Shown: positions 49,341 to 62,234, numbered from the stretch's first letter. The stretch is DNA of 64,000 bases from Carya illinoinensis (GCF_018687715.1 NC_056753.1:27219445-27283444); one strand, 5' to 3'. Notes: generated by a model not told the origin, from the letters alone. A program made the numbers and translations.

Positions 49341-50301
49341 TCTGTTGAATGAAATTATCATTTTCCTATAAAAATTTATGATTAAAAAGTGCTTCTGCAG
49401 TCTTTGAAGTTATGCAGTGATGAAATTATTATTTATTAACATATATTTAAACAGTTTTAATATCAGCTATTTTTTTTTTCAACCGGACGCCCGGCCTCCA
49501 AGTGTGTGTACACACATATATATGTATGTATGTATGTATGTATAAAATATGGTAATTAGCACCCCTTCCCAACCATACGAAGATGGCGTATAAAATTGAC
49601 CGGTCAAATTTAATTTTTTAAAATTATATATACATTAAATACGTACATATATATAAAATATTTTTCTCAATATTATAAAATTTATATATATTTAAATGAC
49701 TGGAGAAAAAAATTAAACCAGGGGCCCTCATTTTCGCTAGATAACCCATATTGGTGTGTGTATATATATATATATTATGAGACTTGTTACATATATAAAG
49801 AGATTACAGAAAAATGAACTACAAACTGATGTAGTTTTATAGAATCAATTAGATTTACTTTATAATAAAAGTAATTTTATAATATGATATACAAACAAAG
49901 TCAATTTGTGGGTTTTGTTAATTTTATGTAATTCCTTTGTAACTAAAATATTTTTCTTATATTGTATTGTGAATTCAACCTTGGATATGATATTGCCACC
50001 TACCATATATTTATGATGCCATATATATATATATGCACCAACTTCTAATTTACAGCTAGCAAGTCTTAAGTTTTTTTTACTCTTTTTCGTTTGGCGAGGT
50101 AGATATATCTACCTCGTGTGATTTTCTTCATGCGTGGGATCGTGTGTGTTCTTTATCCTATTTGGAGAAAATGGGACCTTCCTGCATTTTGGATCAATAT
50201 GTGATAATCTATTTGAATGTTCATTTCGGTATATATACACACCATACATGTGACGCCAGGCCACCTGCTTGTTTGGTCATTTTAAGAGGAAACATAAAAC
50301 C
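49341..50301. other. Intergenic
   Basis: TATG/TA microsatellites near 49510-49550 and 49762-49775. 50170-50300 resembles 40430-40560 downstream of TIR gene 2. No gene. Confidence 0.5.
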
Positions 50302-50317
50302 AACGCATCTATGTGTC

Positions 50318-52169
50318 CGGCATGCTCTCAGCAATACATATGCCAAAACTAGTGATCTGAAAGGTGCATAGTCTCTTTGCAAATTTTTTCTGGGATGAAC
50401 AAGGGGGTAAGAGTAAAAGAAAGTGGAGGTCGTGGAGGAAGCCTTGTGCCCTAGAGGATGAGGGTGGTATAGGTATGCAAGACATTGCTGAGGTGCAAAA
50501 ATCTCTTTTCATGAAATTCGGATGGAATATTCTATCCCAAAAATCATTATGGGCAAATTTTTTCAGAGCCAAATATTTGAAAAATGGACATATAGAAAGG
50601 AGACCAGAAAACAAGTTGGTGTCAAATTTCTGGAAAAAAGTTAAGGAAGGAATTAAAGAAGTTCTGGCTAAATCAAGGTGGAAAGTACGAGAAGGAAACA
50701 TCTCTCTTTGGTTTGATAATTTCCTACCAGGGGGTCCTATTTCGGAAATGGTGTCACAAGTGGAAGAGCCAAACACAAGATTAAAAGACCTACTAGACAA
50801 AAATAGATGGGAAGACGAGAGAATACAAAGACTGATGGATAGACAGACGGCAAATGAAGTAATACATCTTGTAGGAAAATTAAAAGATGAAAAGGACATA
50901 CTAGTGTGGTTAACAGAGAAGAGTGGAACTTTCTCCACAAAATCAGCTTGGAATGAAGTGAGATTAAAGAGCTCGAAATTCGAATGGGCGAAATGGGTGT
51001 GACATAAATTTCTCCCCAAAAAGATAGCTATATGTGTGTGGAGGGCAGCTTTTAACTGTCTAAGTGTTGATGAACAAACACGCAATATTGGAATTCCTAT
51101 TGTTCGGCATGCAATTGCTGCAAAGATAGGCAAAATGAAGATTTAGAACACCTGCTAGGCAAAGGGGAACTAGCAGTAAATATTTGGAAAAGGGCATCAG
51201 CTGAGATGGGAGTCCCTTTTCGGACACAACAGAGCTGGAAAGAGAGAGTTCAGATCTGGTTTAACAGAGCCTCACACAAAACTCAGCTTGGTTTTCTGTT
51301 GGGATTAACTCCATGTTTAATAATTTGAAAAATATAGAGTTGGCGCTGTGTAGCAAGGATGGAGGGGATTTCTGAAAACATCATGGAGGTATGGGGAGCT
51401 ATTAAATTCTGGATAGGATCCATAGCCAATACAATCATCAAAGCCCGGAATTTAACCAGCTGGGATACTAAAATGATCAGAAATTTAGGAATTCATATAG
51501 TGATAGTGAAAAAGAAACAGGTGAAGATTATCAAGTGGAGGAGGCCGACTGCTGGTAGACTAAAGCTAAACGTCAATGGAAGCAGCCTCGGCAACCCAGG
51601 ACTAGCTGGTGGGGGTGGTATTCTGAGGGATAGTGGGGGAAAAATAGTTTATGGTTTTTCAAAACATTTTGGGAATGCCTCAAGCGTGGAAGCTGAACTA
51701 AGGGCTTTACTGGAAGGGGTAAAACTATGTCAACAACTGGGACGCACAGCTATAGACATTGAGTGTGACTCTCTAGTACTTGTGAACTGGTCTCGGAAGC
51801 AAAAATGCATAGCTTGGTACCTTTGGGATTACTGAGAAGAACTACAGGCTGTTTTACAGCACTTTGACTTCACAATATCACACTACTATAGAGAAGGCAG
51901 CCAAGTGGCAGATTCTTTGGCTAGAAGGGGTGCCTTGGGTGAGTCACCTTTCTTCTCAAAATGGAAGCAACTTCCAAGGATAACGAGAGGGCTGGTGAGA
52001 CTTGACTTTATGGGGACTGCTTGTTTTAGATGCACATGATAGTGTATATTTTGTGTTAGCTTTTTGTAAAGTCTTTCTCTTCTGTAAAGGCTTCTTTTGT
52101 GTAAAAGTTTTCCTCTGCTTAAAGTGAGGGTATATATATAGTTGGTGGAGGTTCCGTCCTCCTTTTAAT

Positions 52170-52203
<34 letters not shown>

Positions 52204-52205
52204 AA
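50318..52205 (+). mobile_element. 5'-truncated LINE insertion with poly(A) tail and 16-bp duplication
   Basis: AACGCATCTATGTGTC occurs directly before (50302-50317) and after (52206-52221). The insert ends in an A tract of about 34 (52169-52202). Coding content: C-terminal reverse-transcriptase/zf-RVT region 50364-51002 (SLFANFFWDEQ, WRKPCALEDEGGIGMQD, WFDNFLPGGPISEM) with a TGA after AKWV at 51001, continuing FLPKKIAICVWRA; then RNase H 51359-51835 (LKLNVNGSSLGNPG, with N where the first catalytic D is expected, EAELRALLEGV, IECDS) broken by TGA at 51833-51835, continuing HYYREGSQVADSLARRG. A retroposed copy with few lesions, so fairly recent, but inactive. Confidence 0.93.
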
Positions 52206-52221
52206 AACGCATCTATGTGTC

Positions 52222-53540
52222 GTTGGCTTATGGGGTACCTACTTTAGAATATTGTGACCAAGAGCAAGAACAAGTCCGATCGAAGCTTGGTTACATGACC
52301 GAAGTGCTTCCCAAAATCGATCGCTGTATGTCAAGCTAGTGATCTTATTTGTATTTTACATTCTTTACTTCCCTCCTCTTAACGATCATTCAAAATAAAT
52401 TTAAATGTTTATAAATTAAAAAATTCTTCTGCTTACGATGATATACCTTCTACATCATTTGACAAAATTTGATTCTCAAGAGATTTGATTTTTAAACTTT
52501 TCTTACAAATCATAGTGTGCCAAGTTATAAATTAACAGTGAGGAATGTGCATCCTCCATACCGACATGTAGATAGCTAGAATTTTTCTAAACCAAATTAA
52601 AAAACCAAAAACATATATATATATATATATATATATATAAGTTAAAAAAACATTGATGATTGTTACGAAGAGTAAAACATATGTGGAATGAAAGATAATG
52701 TTGGTTTTGATAGATGTACTATACCTAGTTTAATTTAGAAAGGAAGTTGCTATTTGACTTACAAATGTGACCGATCGAGTCATGGTTTATTTATTTTTAT
52801 TTTTATTTTATTTTTATATGAATAGCTGGAGAAGATTATTTGTATAACTGATCTGTCAAAATTTTCGGTCAATATTTCCGGTCCCTGTAGCAGTGTCTTT
52901 TTAATATAATTGGAATAACTTTGATCCAGTATATTCGAGAAATATTTAAATTTGTATAATTATGAAGATCAGAGTTTTTTTCCAGGAGTCAACTTCATTT
53001 CTTGGAAATTATGTGAAAGAACATAATATTTTTTAGTGAGTAATTCTATATACAGTCATGGAGTGCGCAAGCGTTGTGTGTAATTTTTTTTATGTGTGTT
53101 TTGTATTTATTTGTTTTTTTCAAAGTGTTGCATGGTACTTATATATTTACAACTATATCATTTCTCTTCTTTGAAACATTCAAGTACTTTAGAGCAATAT
53201 AATAGTTTTTTTTTTTTTTTACCTGGAAATACATGCATTTTTATACGTTTATATATATGGTATATATGGTACTGTCAAGTGTCATTAACTTTACTGACTA
53301 TGCATTGCAAAACATGAAGTACTTCACTCCTGGAAAAGCTTAATCGGCATGGAAGCTACAGATGGTGCATGCAGGTCGTTCAAATGTTAATTAGTCCGTT
53401 TGATATAAAAATAGATTATATATTCTTATAATGATATCTTATAACTTTATTTACAAATTTTGACTTTTTGTTAATATTTCTTATATAATTTATATATACC
53501 CATACATATATAGATCCAGTAGAAATGAACAAAGCCTCCA
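52222..53540. other. Intergenic, AT-rich
   Basis: (TA)n at 52616-52640 and T runs at 53205-53222. 53205-53300 resembles 11715-11820. No gene. Confidence 0.5.
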
Positions 53541-53544
53541 GATT

Positions 53545-54040
53545 AGTATTTTAAAGCTAACTGGAATGCTGCAGTTGATAAGGAGAATGACAAGATTGGC
53601 ATAGAACTGATCATTTGGGATGGACAAGGTCAAGTGATATGTTCTCTTAGTGCTCCTAGAACTTTATATGCAAGTCCCCAAGTGGCTGAATGATCTTATG
53701 CTGTTATGGTTGTTGCAAATTTTTGTAAGTATTTAGGCATTCAATCATTGAGATTGGAGGAAGATGCCTTATAAGTGGTGAATAATTTTTAAATGAAGAA
53801 CAAAGACCGGTCATAGGCAGGTTGGTTAATTGAAGATGTCATTTCTTTGCTTAATTCTTATCATATTTGGTCAGTTATTCATACAGGAAGAGAAGCTAAT
53901 CAGGCTGCTTATATTCTTGCTCGGAAAGCATTATCTCTTCAAGGGGATTTCATAGGTTTGGAAGAAAAATTCCAACATGTATTTAGTCAATTGTTTCTCT
54001 TGAGATGTTGTAAGACTTGTTGAGCAATAAAATTTTATCT
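53545..54040 (+). pseudogene. LINE RNase H relic, plus arm of an inverted pair
   Basis: Frame: FKANWNAAVDKENDKIG, IELIIWDGQGQVICSL, SYAVMVVANFCKYLGIQS, then WLIEDVISLLNSYHIWSV and GREANQAAYILARKAL. This is the plant LINE RNase H domain with several stops. Its 3' end (GTAAGACTTGTTGAGCAATA) is inverted in the neighbouring relic. Confidence 0.75.
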
Positions 54041-54114
54041 TTTATATATATATAAATACTTAAAATATTTTCATTATGAATAAAAGAGTTTTTTTTTTTA
54101 ATTTTTTTTTATTT

Positions 54115-54850
54115 ATAAAAAAAGGAATAATTTTATTGCTCAACAAGTCTTATAACATCTCTTGAGATACAATCGATTGAATACAAGATAGAATTTTTTC
54201 CATGCCTATAAGATCCTCTTATAGAGATAAAGCTGCTTCTTGAGAAGAATATAATGAGGAGCTTGATTGCTGACTCTTCCAATGTGTTTAACTGACCATT
54301 TAGCAAATGAATTGAGCAAAACTTTGGTCTCATCAATTAACCAACATGCTTGGCTACAATATGAGTTTGCGCTTGACAAATTATTCATAACATGCAAAGC
54401 ATCTCCTTCTAATAAGAGGGAATTAATGCCCATGTCTTTACAAACATTAGTTGCCACCATAATTGCATAGGACTCAACCATAAGTGGTGTAGCACTTATG
54501 GCTTACAGCTCTAGCAGCACAAAGAGAACTAATCACTTGCCCTCCTCCATCACGAATAGTCACTCATATGCCAATATATCTTTCACTTCTCTTTATTGAT
54601 AACAACATCCCAATTAACTTTATAAACTAGATCGATCAGGAAGGCTTTATCCATGTCTTTTGAATCTATGCAATCTATTGCTGTTGAGGCTTGTTTGGAA
54701 TCTGAGCATGTTTAAAAGCCTGCCAACTCTCTTTTGCTTTGTTGAGGATGAAGGTAGGATGCCCAAAATTTTTACCAAGGATGAAATCATTTCTTCGATC
54801 TGTGCCAAATCATCCTTGCTATAGTTGCTACTTCTTCTAGTTCCTCTTGT
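54115..54850 (-). pseudogene. LINE RNase H relic, minus arm of an inverted pair
   Basis: On the minus strand: a reverse-transcriptase tail around 54850-54700 (MIWHRSNDFILGKNF, HPTFILNKAKESWQAF), KVNWDVVINKEK near 54620, IRDGGGQVISSLCAARA, then the open frame 54481-54206 MVESYAIMVATNVCKDMG through LLEGDALHVMNNLSSA to WSVKHIGRVSNQA. It ends with the same GAGCAATAAAATT tail, opposite in direction to the plus arm. Stops and frameshifts in the first third. Confidence 0.75.
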
Positions 54851-55533
54851 CGAAGAATATTACATAGTTCATCCTTATTTCATTTTTTTTTTCAAATAAA
54901 TTAATAAAAAAAATTTATTTAAAATGCTAAATTAAAATTAAGTGAATTATTATGATGTTTCTTGTGCCTCTGATATTTTCATCATGTGGTGCTTTAACCT
55001 TTAAAGGACCTTGGGGATTTGATTTTGGAGACTGGATATAGTAGTCTATAATTTGAAGTAATTTGTTTACGGGTTGTATTTGCCTTGCTAATTGGGTTGC
55101 TTGATGGTGTGATCTGAAACATTGAAAGAGGTAGTTTTTAGTACATAATCTTATCCCCACTTCCAAATGAAATTGTAATTGCTAAGGTTTGTGGTGATAG
55201 TATCAATATTTGTTGTCGGCTTAGTGTCCCTAGTTTTTAGTACATGTCTTGTTAATTTTGTAGTATTTTTTTAATATTCTAGACGGTTGGTGGCAATGCA
55301 AATATGGTTGCCAAATGGGGTGCCAAGTAGCAATATTACCCATATTATAATATATATGACCTTTTTATGTTAGTTTATGACGATTTTACTTCTGATCATG
55401 ATATTTCTTTAAGATCTTGATCACCACTTTTGAATGTGGAATGGTTTTTTCCTTTTTTCTTTTGTAAGAACACTTTATTGAAAACACTCTCATTTTAAGG
55501 AAAAAATCCATATAGTACGATGATCAAATTAAA
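54851..55533. other. Intergenic
   Basis: No gene recognised; the minus-strand frame 54927-55166 has no known match. Confidence 0.5.
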
Positions 55534-55959
55534 TGTAATATCCCATTTTTACATGTGTTTTTATTGAAAGAGTATTTTAATTTAATTAAAATATTGGTTC
55601 TTTTATTTTAAATTTATTGAACTTTAATTGGATTTATTAGTTGTGAAATTTATTTTGAGGTACTTTTTTAATATTAATTATTATTTTGTGTTTAAATTAC
55701 TATTTAATTTAATTTAGTTTATTTTTGGATTTAAAATTTTGTTATTAGTTTCTACTAGTTAATTATTATATTTTAGTAAGGTATTGTGTTTAAATTAATT
55801 TATTCAATTTATAGCTTTTAAACTTACTTTCGTTGGATCAGTTTCTGGACCATAGATGTGAGAACTAAAATTCATTTCTTTTCTCCATCTTTTCTTTTTC
55901 TATTTTTCTTTTTTCTTCTTCCTCTTTCTTTTTCTTTTTTTCTTCTTTCTTTTTCCCTC

Positions 55960-56030
<71 letters not shown>

Positions 56031-57845
56031 GCACACTCTTTCTTTTCTCACTCTTCCGCTGTCTGCTTCGTCCCACCTAGACAACCACCATTCGCCACTG
56101 TGCAGTGCACCGCCCCTCCCATTCTCTTCCCCTCTGGCCGGTGAACCTTCCTACCAAATCCCAGCCCCATCCGAGCCGCCTTTAAGCCGCATGAGCCCCT
56201 CCAAGCTGCGGCGTTCAAGTACTCCAATGCCGCTGTCATTCCACCTCCGGCCACCACTTATTCACCACTTCATCATCGATCTTTTGCCGACCTAACTCAC
56301 CCATTTCTAGCTCCAATATGTCGCTAGAGTAACTCCCACGAGCTCAACTCCATTTTGGTCTTTTTTCACTTCCACTAGCTTCATAAACACCTCTAAACTA
56401 TTCCCTATCAATCCCAAGTCTTGGTTCGTCCCCATTCAAAAGTAGGTATTTTACAATCCACGGCCACAATGTATTTTACGCTGTTACGTTACTTTTCCTT
56501 TTCCTTTTGCAGTCCTTTGATCCTTCAAAAAATATTATATAGCACTGTAGGTATTTTTCAAACTTCTTTTTATATTTAAATATATTTTTTCTTTAACAAT
56601 AATTTGTAATTGGTTGGTTATGTCGGACTGAGTCCAAGAAGTCGGGAGTCGGATGGATTTGAGGGTGGAGTTATTTTTATGTTTGGATGATGTTGGATAT
56701 TTGTGTATTGTCATTTGCATTGCATAGTGCACGCATGTACTTGTGTTAGGTATTGAAAGCTGAGTTTTCGTGTAATTGCATGCATGTTCATGTGTTGGAA
56801 CTTGAAAACTAGATTTTCAAGTGAGAAATGATTTTTGGGTATATTTGAATGATTGGATTAATTGGTTTGAGTCAGAGGTACTGTAGGGATGGTGGTAAAT
56901 AGGGACGGTGGTAGAGTTCTGCCTATGGTGCATGCGGCATAGGGATAGTGGTAGAGTCTTGCTTGCGATTCCCGCCTACAGACGAACTTGTAGGGATGGT
57001 GATAAGCAGGAATGATGGTTGAGTCCCACCTGTGATTCTTGCCTACGGTGCATGCGTAGGGATGGTGGTAAGTAGGGATAGTGGTAGAGTCCTACCTATG
57101 ATTCTAGCATGCAGTTCTCTGATGGTTGGTTATTGGGCCATTTTATGGGAAAATGGTGAGTTTGATTAAAGGATTACTTGTGGGCCATTTTATGGAAAAA
57201 TAACGGGATTTTGATAAGTGGATTTTCGTGAACCATTTTCTGAAAAAATTGTAGATTTCTTGTTTTGGGCCATTATTTAGGATAATGGCGAGGCTTTGTT
57301 TTAAAGGATTTATTGTGGGCCAAAAATGAGATTTTTGGCGTGCTTGGAAAAAAGTGTGAATTTTTGGCACATATTCATATGGCATCTTGTTCATGCATAT
57401 TGTTGAGTTTTAATATATTTATATTAAAAATCTTGTGGATGTTTGGATTATTACTTACCTGTGGTACTATCTTTGGTATCGTAGACTTTGTTGCAAATGA
57501 GAAGGAGGAGGCGGCTCCGCCAGAGTGAGACAGCTCCGCCAGAGTATTGAGTTGAAGTTGCTTATATTGTTGGAAAATATTTCCCTTGCCTTTATTTTAT
57601 GTAATTTGGATTTGAAATAATGTTGAAACTTGTAGTATTTTGATACATTTATTTTAAGTGAATTTGTATTTAAACAAAATTCTGGTACTTAGTTGAAGAC
57701 TTTTATTATCTGCTATATGGTTTTATTGTACACGTGTTGCATGTACACATACTTGGCACTTAGCGATGGGATGTGTGACCCGTGTTGTTATCATCCCGAT
57801 GTCTCGATTTTCACGTATCCGTACGTGGGAGTTGGGGGCCTCACA
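55534..57845. mobile_element. Solo LTR of a large Ty3/Gypsy-type element, copy B (2.3 kb)
   Basis: Starts TGTAATATCCCATTTTTAC and ends GTTGGGGGCCTCACA, flanked by perfect TTAAA repeats (55529-55533 and 57846-57850). It is similar over its length to copy A at 27530. Contains a long TC microsatellite (55964-56028), and an imperfect tandem repeat of GGGATGGTGGTAAATAGGGA-like units (56890-57080) not present in copy A. No coding regions; open frames are artefacts. Confidence 0.88.
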
Positions 57846-57850
57846 TTAAA

Positions 57851-59216
57851 GTTCAAAGCATGAGAAACCATTCAATTATTACTTGCAAGGACTTTTACAT
57901 ATATAATGGGCTTCAAACCGATGCATGTTTGAAAACACATGACAGTGTGCAACTTTAGCTATATTACCGTAAAAAGCAACTCTTTTTCTTTGACAACAAT
58001 GACAAAAGATCATTAATTTGGTTTGAGATACCCTCTCTCTCTCTTCTTCCCAATATTCTGGTTCTTTTATATTTTGCATTAGATAAGATCTTCTTCTTTG
58101 CATCTGCAAATCCAATCTTGTAATACCCACATGCTAACCTATCATCTATTCTAGTTATTTTGCATTCTCTCAAATACTTCTAAACCTCAGTAGAAAATAG
58201 TGATTGAAAGACTCTTTCTTTTTAAAAAAGTTGGCAGACTTTTTTAGTATTCTAGATTGGTTGTTTTATTCACATTGTTTATAGGCTGTAGATTGGCAAC
58301 ATGTTTGTTGAAGAAAAGGTATCATTGTGTGTTTCTTCATCTTCTCTTGTTAATCAAACTTCGAGGAACAACCCAATGTGCACTTATGGGAACCTCGCTA
58401 CACTTTGAACATTGTATATGTGAAGAAATCCGGGGTGATCATTCTTTGGGTATCCAAATTACAATACGAAGGTACAAACAATTTAAATTTTTTTGACATG
58501 CATTTGGGTTTGACCCAAAATTGTGATATTTTACTTTTCATTTGTTTGTTTATAATTAGGGGTTACCCCTTTGTAACTATTTCAAATAGGCAGATAGTAG
58601 TGATGATAGAGAAAAAGAACTCCTTAAGAAAGAAATTCAGATGTTAAGGAAGGAGGACAAGCTTCGAAAAAGAGAGGAAGAGATTGTAAAGAGGGAGTTG
58701 GAAGTCCACAATGACCAACTTGATAGTCAAAGGCAACAAGCAGACATCCGGCGTAAACGCAGATTTCTTCGTATCTATTTGGCAATTTATATATTAAATT
58801 GTTTGTACGTGACACTATCACGATTAATATGTACTGCGAATATGTGCTTTAGACTATTGTATAAATTTGATCATTTTAATCTGTGCTTTAGACAAGTAGT
58901 TCTAGAAATGCTTAGAATATGTACTACACGTTTGTAAGAAATATTTGTTGAGTATTTTGGATCATGTGGGACACTACTTTTGAAACTGTATGCAATTCAA
59001 AGTATCAATGAATGTGACTGCTGATCATGACTCAAAATTGTATCATTCTAGGTTCCTTTATTTAGTATATATGTTCTTGATAGTGAACAATAAGGTTGAT
59101 GCCTTCTTTAAGGTGCATAAATGAAATGAGACCTGTGAAAAGTATTTTCAACCTTTGTTTCTAGTTCAATAAATCATATTATATTTATATATTTACATTC
59201 ATATTTCGGCAGTTCT
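57851..59216. other. Spacer with unassigned frames
   Basis: 58590-58760 (plus) can encode a charged, probably coiled-coil segment (REKELLKKEIQMLRKED, KREEEIVKRELEVHNDQ) without other family features; it may be a decayed transposase or captured exon. 58257-58560 has open stretches I do not recognise. The U-box fragment follows at 59217. Confidence 0.4.
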
Positions 59217-59480
59217 TTATCATTGGAACTCATGTTGGATCCTGTAATTCTCCCTTCAGATCAAACCTACAAGAGGTCTTCCATCCAAAAGTGGCTTTAT
59301 AATAGGCTGACTATTTGCCCAAAGACTCGTCAAATGCTTAAACACAAACCTCTTTCCAATTGCAATTATATAGTAAAAGCCATGATAGCAAACTGGTGTG
59401 AAGAAAACAATATAAAACTTCATAACTCTAAGCGCACTAAATCCTTGGTGTCATCACCATCAGATCATGCATCTCCATGA
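59217..59480 (+). pseudogene. U-box exon fragment (plant U-box E3 ligase, PUB2/PUB4-like)
   Basis: After an acceptor-like TTTCGGCAG the frame reads LELMLDPVILPSDQTYKRSS, IQKWLYNRLTICPKTRQML and NYIVKAMIANWCEENNI, covering nearly the whole U-box (E2-binding fold) of ARM-repeat PUB proteins. The normal first block (CPLSLE) is partly missing, and the frame stops about 25 residues after the U-box. No ARM repeats are seen. Probably a captured or retained exon, not a gene. Confidence 0.7.
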
Positions 59481-60813
59481 GATTTAATCCATACAAATAG
59501 TTCCTCTTGTTCTTTACAAAGTAGCAAGATGACATCAAGATCATCTCCCGAACTAGAAAACAAATTTCAATAGCAAAAGAGTGATGTTTTGTATAGATTA
59601 GGTGTGGAGAAATCCATCTTCTGACAAAATATTTGTATATTCACATTTCAAAATAAAACAGTTGAAGTTATCCATCAAATAATTACAACATCAAATAAAT
59701 GATTTTGACAACAAAATGGTTGGTGATTTGCATCAACAGCTCAAGTTACCCATCAAAAAATAATTACAACAACAAATAAAGGATTTCCCCAACAAAAATC
59801 CACTTTGATCTGCTTTTATATACCCATCTCTTGCTCGACTGGATCCACAAATCTAGGCAATACATCTCTTACTCTTCTTATTTTTGTACAAAAGTGCCAT
59901 GAATCTATCCAAAATCTAGTTTGAAATCACAGCACACAACAATAGACACACAAATAGTCTGAAAGATATTTCAATCACCAAATCAACTATATATGCTCAA
60001 TTGATAGCATAATCAAAAGATCAGATATTGTGGCTGCAAAAATATGTTATTTTCTTACAATTCAACAACTTCATATGAAATAGGAAAGTTTGCAATGACA
60101 TTTCAAGAACTCCTACAAAAGCCATATTTGTACTGCAGTTGTAATACTTTAGAGGTAAAGACAAAAACTTCCTAAGAATCAAGCCTCAAGAGGTGAACGG
60201 GATCAATGTTAGCCTCCCAACTCTTTATATAGATCAAAATAAGCTCATATTTATGGAATAGATTACATAGGCAAGCCAATTATATCAAATCCAAGATTTC
60301 TCCATAATCAAAGGGGTACTATAAAAGAGAACTAAAATCATGAACCCCAAAAGTTTTAGACACAGCCCACAAGTGGTAAAATGGCTCAATCAAACTTACT
60401 GACTTACATCCACTATTGTATCATAGGCAAATTATCAGGCTGGGTTCCATCCACTCCAAGTTGCATCTGTGAACAAAATATAATCGTTAAAAATAAAACC
60501 AAAATGTGCCATAAAATATGAAACATTTAGAGAGTATGACCAAGTTAAACAAGATGGTTTACACCTTCTTGAGTCTCAATCACTGCAACACCTAACTCAA
60601 TGGCACTAAAGTCCAACACTTTGGTAGTGTTTTGAGGCAGTTAACAATACATAAAAAATATTATATCAAAGTAACTCATTGAGCATACAATTTTTCCTAG
60701 CATTGAAAACACAATATAAGCATTAAAATCCCGTATGTAAGTATTAGATCAAATTAGAAAACAAGCAACACAACGTATAGACATTATTAGAACAATCAAA
60801 TGAACTTCATTAA
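59481..60813. other. Intergenic
   Basis: AT-rich, with short internal repeats near 59690-59780 (TTACCCATCAAA..AATAATTACAAC..AACAAATAAA twice). No recognised gene. Confidence 0.45.
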
Positions 60814-61886
60814 TAGGGGAGAGTATCGGCCGGTCCGGACCGGCAAAACCGACCGGACCGGCAGTTTCGGTCCGGACCGAACCGAACCGGTAGAATGTCC
60901 GGTCGGTTTCGGTCCTATTTTCTCTGGACCGATAGGTTTCGGTTCGGTTCCGGTCTAGGGGGGTTTTGCCCCGGACCGGACCGAACCGAACCGAATGAAT
61001 ATTAATATATTTTATTATTTATATAATAATTATAATTATATATAATTATTTATAATTTTTATAATTGTATATAATTATTTATAATTGTATATAATCTATA
61101 ATTATTTATAATTTTTATCTTACCTAATAGGCTAATATTTATCATACTAATTATTAATATATATAATTTTATACTAATACAATAATACTAATATAATAAT
61201 ATTTATACTAACTTACTAAGACTAAGACTAAATCACTAACCGTCTATATTAATAAATGACTACTAGTTATTAGTATTACATGATATTTACATCTAGTTAT
61301 TAGTTATAATTTATAAACTTATAATAAATAAGTTAATAAATATTACTAATTTACTATATATTAATAGACTAATAGTATTACTATATTAGTATAATAGTCT
61401 ATTAGTAATTTAGTATATAGTAAATTACTAATATATATAATAGTAATTATAGTATACTATTAGTTATATATATTAAATTAATATATTTAAGTTATTATCT
61501 ATTAGTACTAGTGTAACTACTAACTAGTGTTATTACATATTAATATTATTAGTTACTAGTTATTACATCTAGACTATCTAGTTATTAGACTATAGTAAAT
61601 AAGTTAATAAATATTACTAATTTACTATATACTAAATTACTAATAGACTAATAGTATTAGTATAATAGTAAATTACTAAGTTAGTAAATTTCAAAAACAA
61701 AAAAAAAAAAACTCTCTAAGTTAGTAATAATTAACTAAATTAACAATTAACTAGTGATTTTTTTAATGATTTAATTAAATAATACACATTAAATAGTTTA
61801 CCTAATTTTATTTTTACTAACTTAAATATATTTTTACCAACTTATTAATTTTTTTTTATTGTTTAGAATTAGATTTTAGGAGAAGT

Positions 61887-61981
61887 TATATGGGTTGTGT
61901 GAAACGGCGCCGTTTCACGCAACCCATATATTTTTTTCTGAAATTATGTGCTGAAACGGCGCCGTTTCAGCACATAATTTC
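61887..61981. repeat. Twin large palindromes with a GAAACGGCGCCGTTTC core
   Basis: Palindrome 1 is 61887-61930 (44 bp, one mismatched pair), centred on GAAACGGCGCCGTTTC. Palindrome 2 is 61940-61981 (42 bp, perfect) with the same 16-bp core but different arms (ATGTGCT against GTTGTGT). They sit nine bases apart in the leader of the hAT element. They could extrude as cruciforms or form strong RNA hairpins. Confidence 0.97.
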
Positions 61982-62190
61982 CCTTTCCCCCCCCCTCCCC
62001 CCCCGATTCCCTCCACTCCTCCTTCAGTCTTCACTCTTCACTTTCTCTCTCAACTCTCAAGTGAAAAACACGCTCGACGCTCACTTGATTCTACAGACCC
62101 TAGCCCCGTGCCGTGCGCATCCCCTCCAAGCCGTAACCCATTGCCGACGCTATGCCGTTGCCCACTTGCCCCTCCGTCGCATCTCAAACG

Positions 62191-62193
62191 AGG

Positions 62194-62234
<41 letters not shown>
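62191..62234. repeat. (CT)n microsatellite
   Basis: About twenty CT units upstream of the minisatellite. Confidence 0.95.

Noticed and set aside
50309..51133. 274-codon minus-strand frame
   Set aside because: Antisense shadow of the LINE reverse-transcriptase region on the plus strand.
55858..56295. 145-codon frame
   Set aside because: Inside solo LTR B and running through its TC microsatellite.
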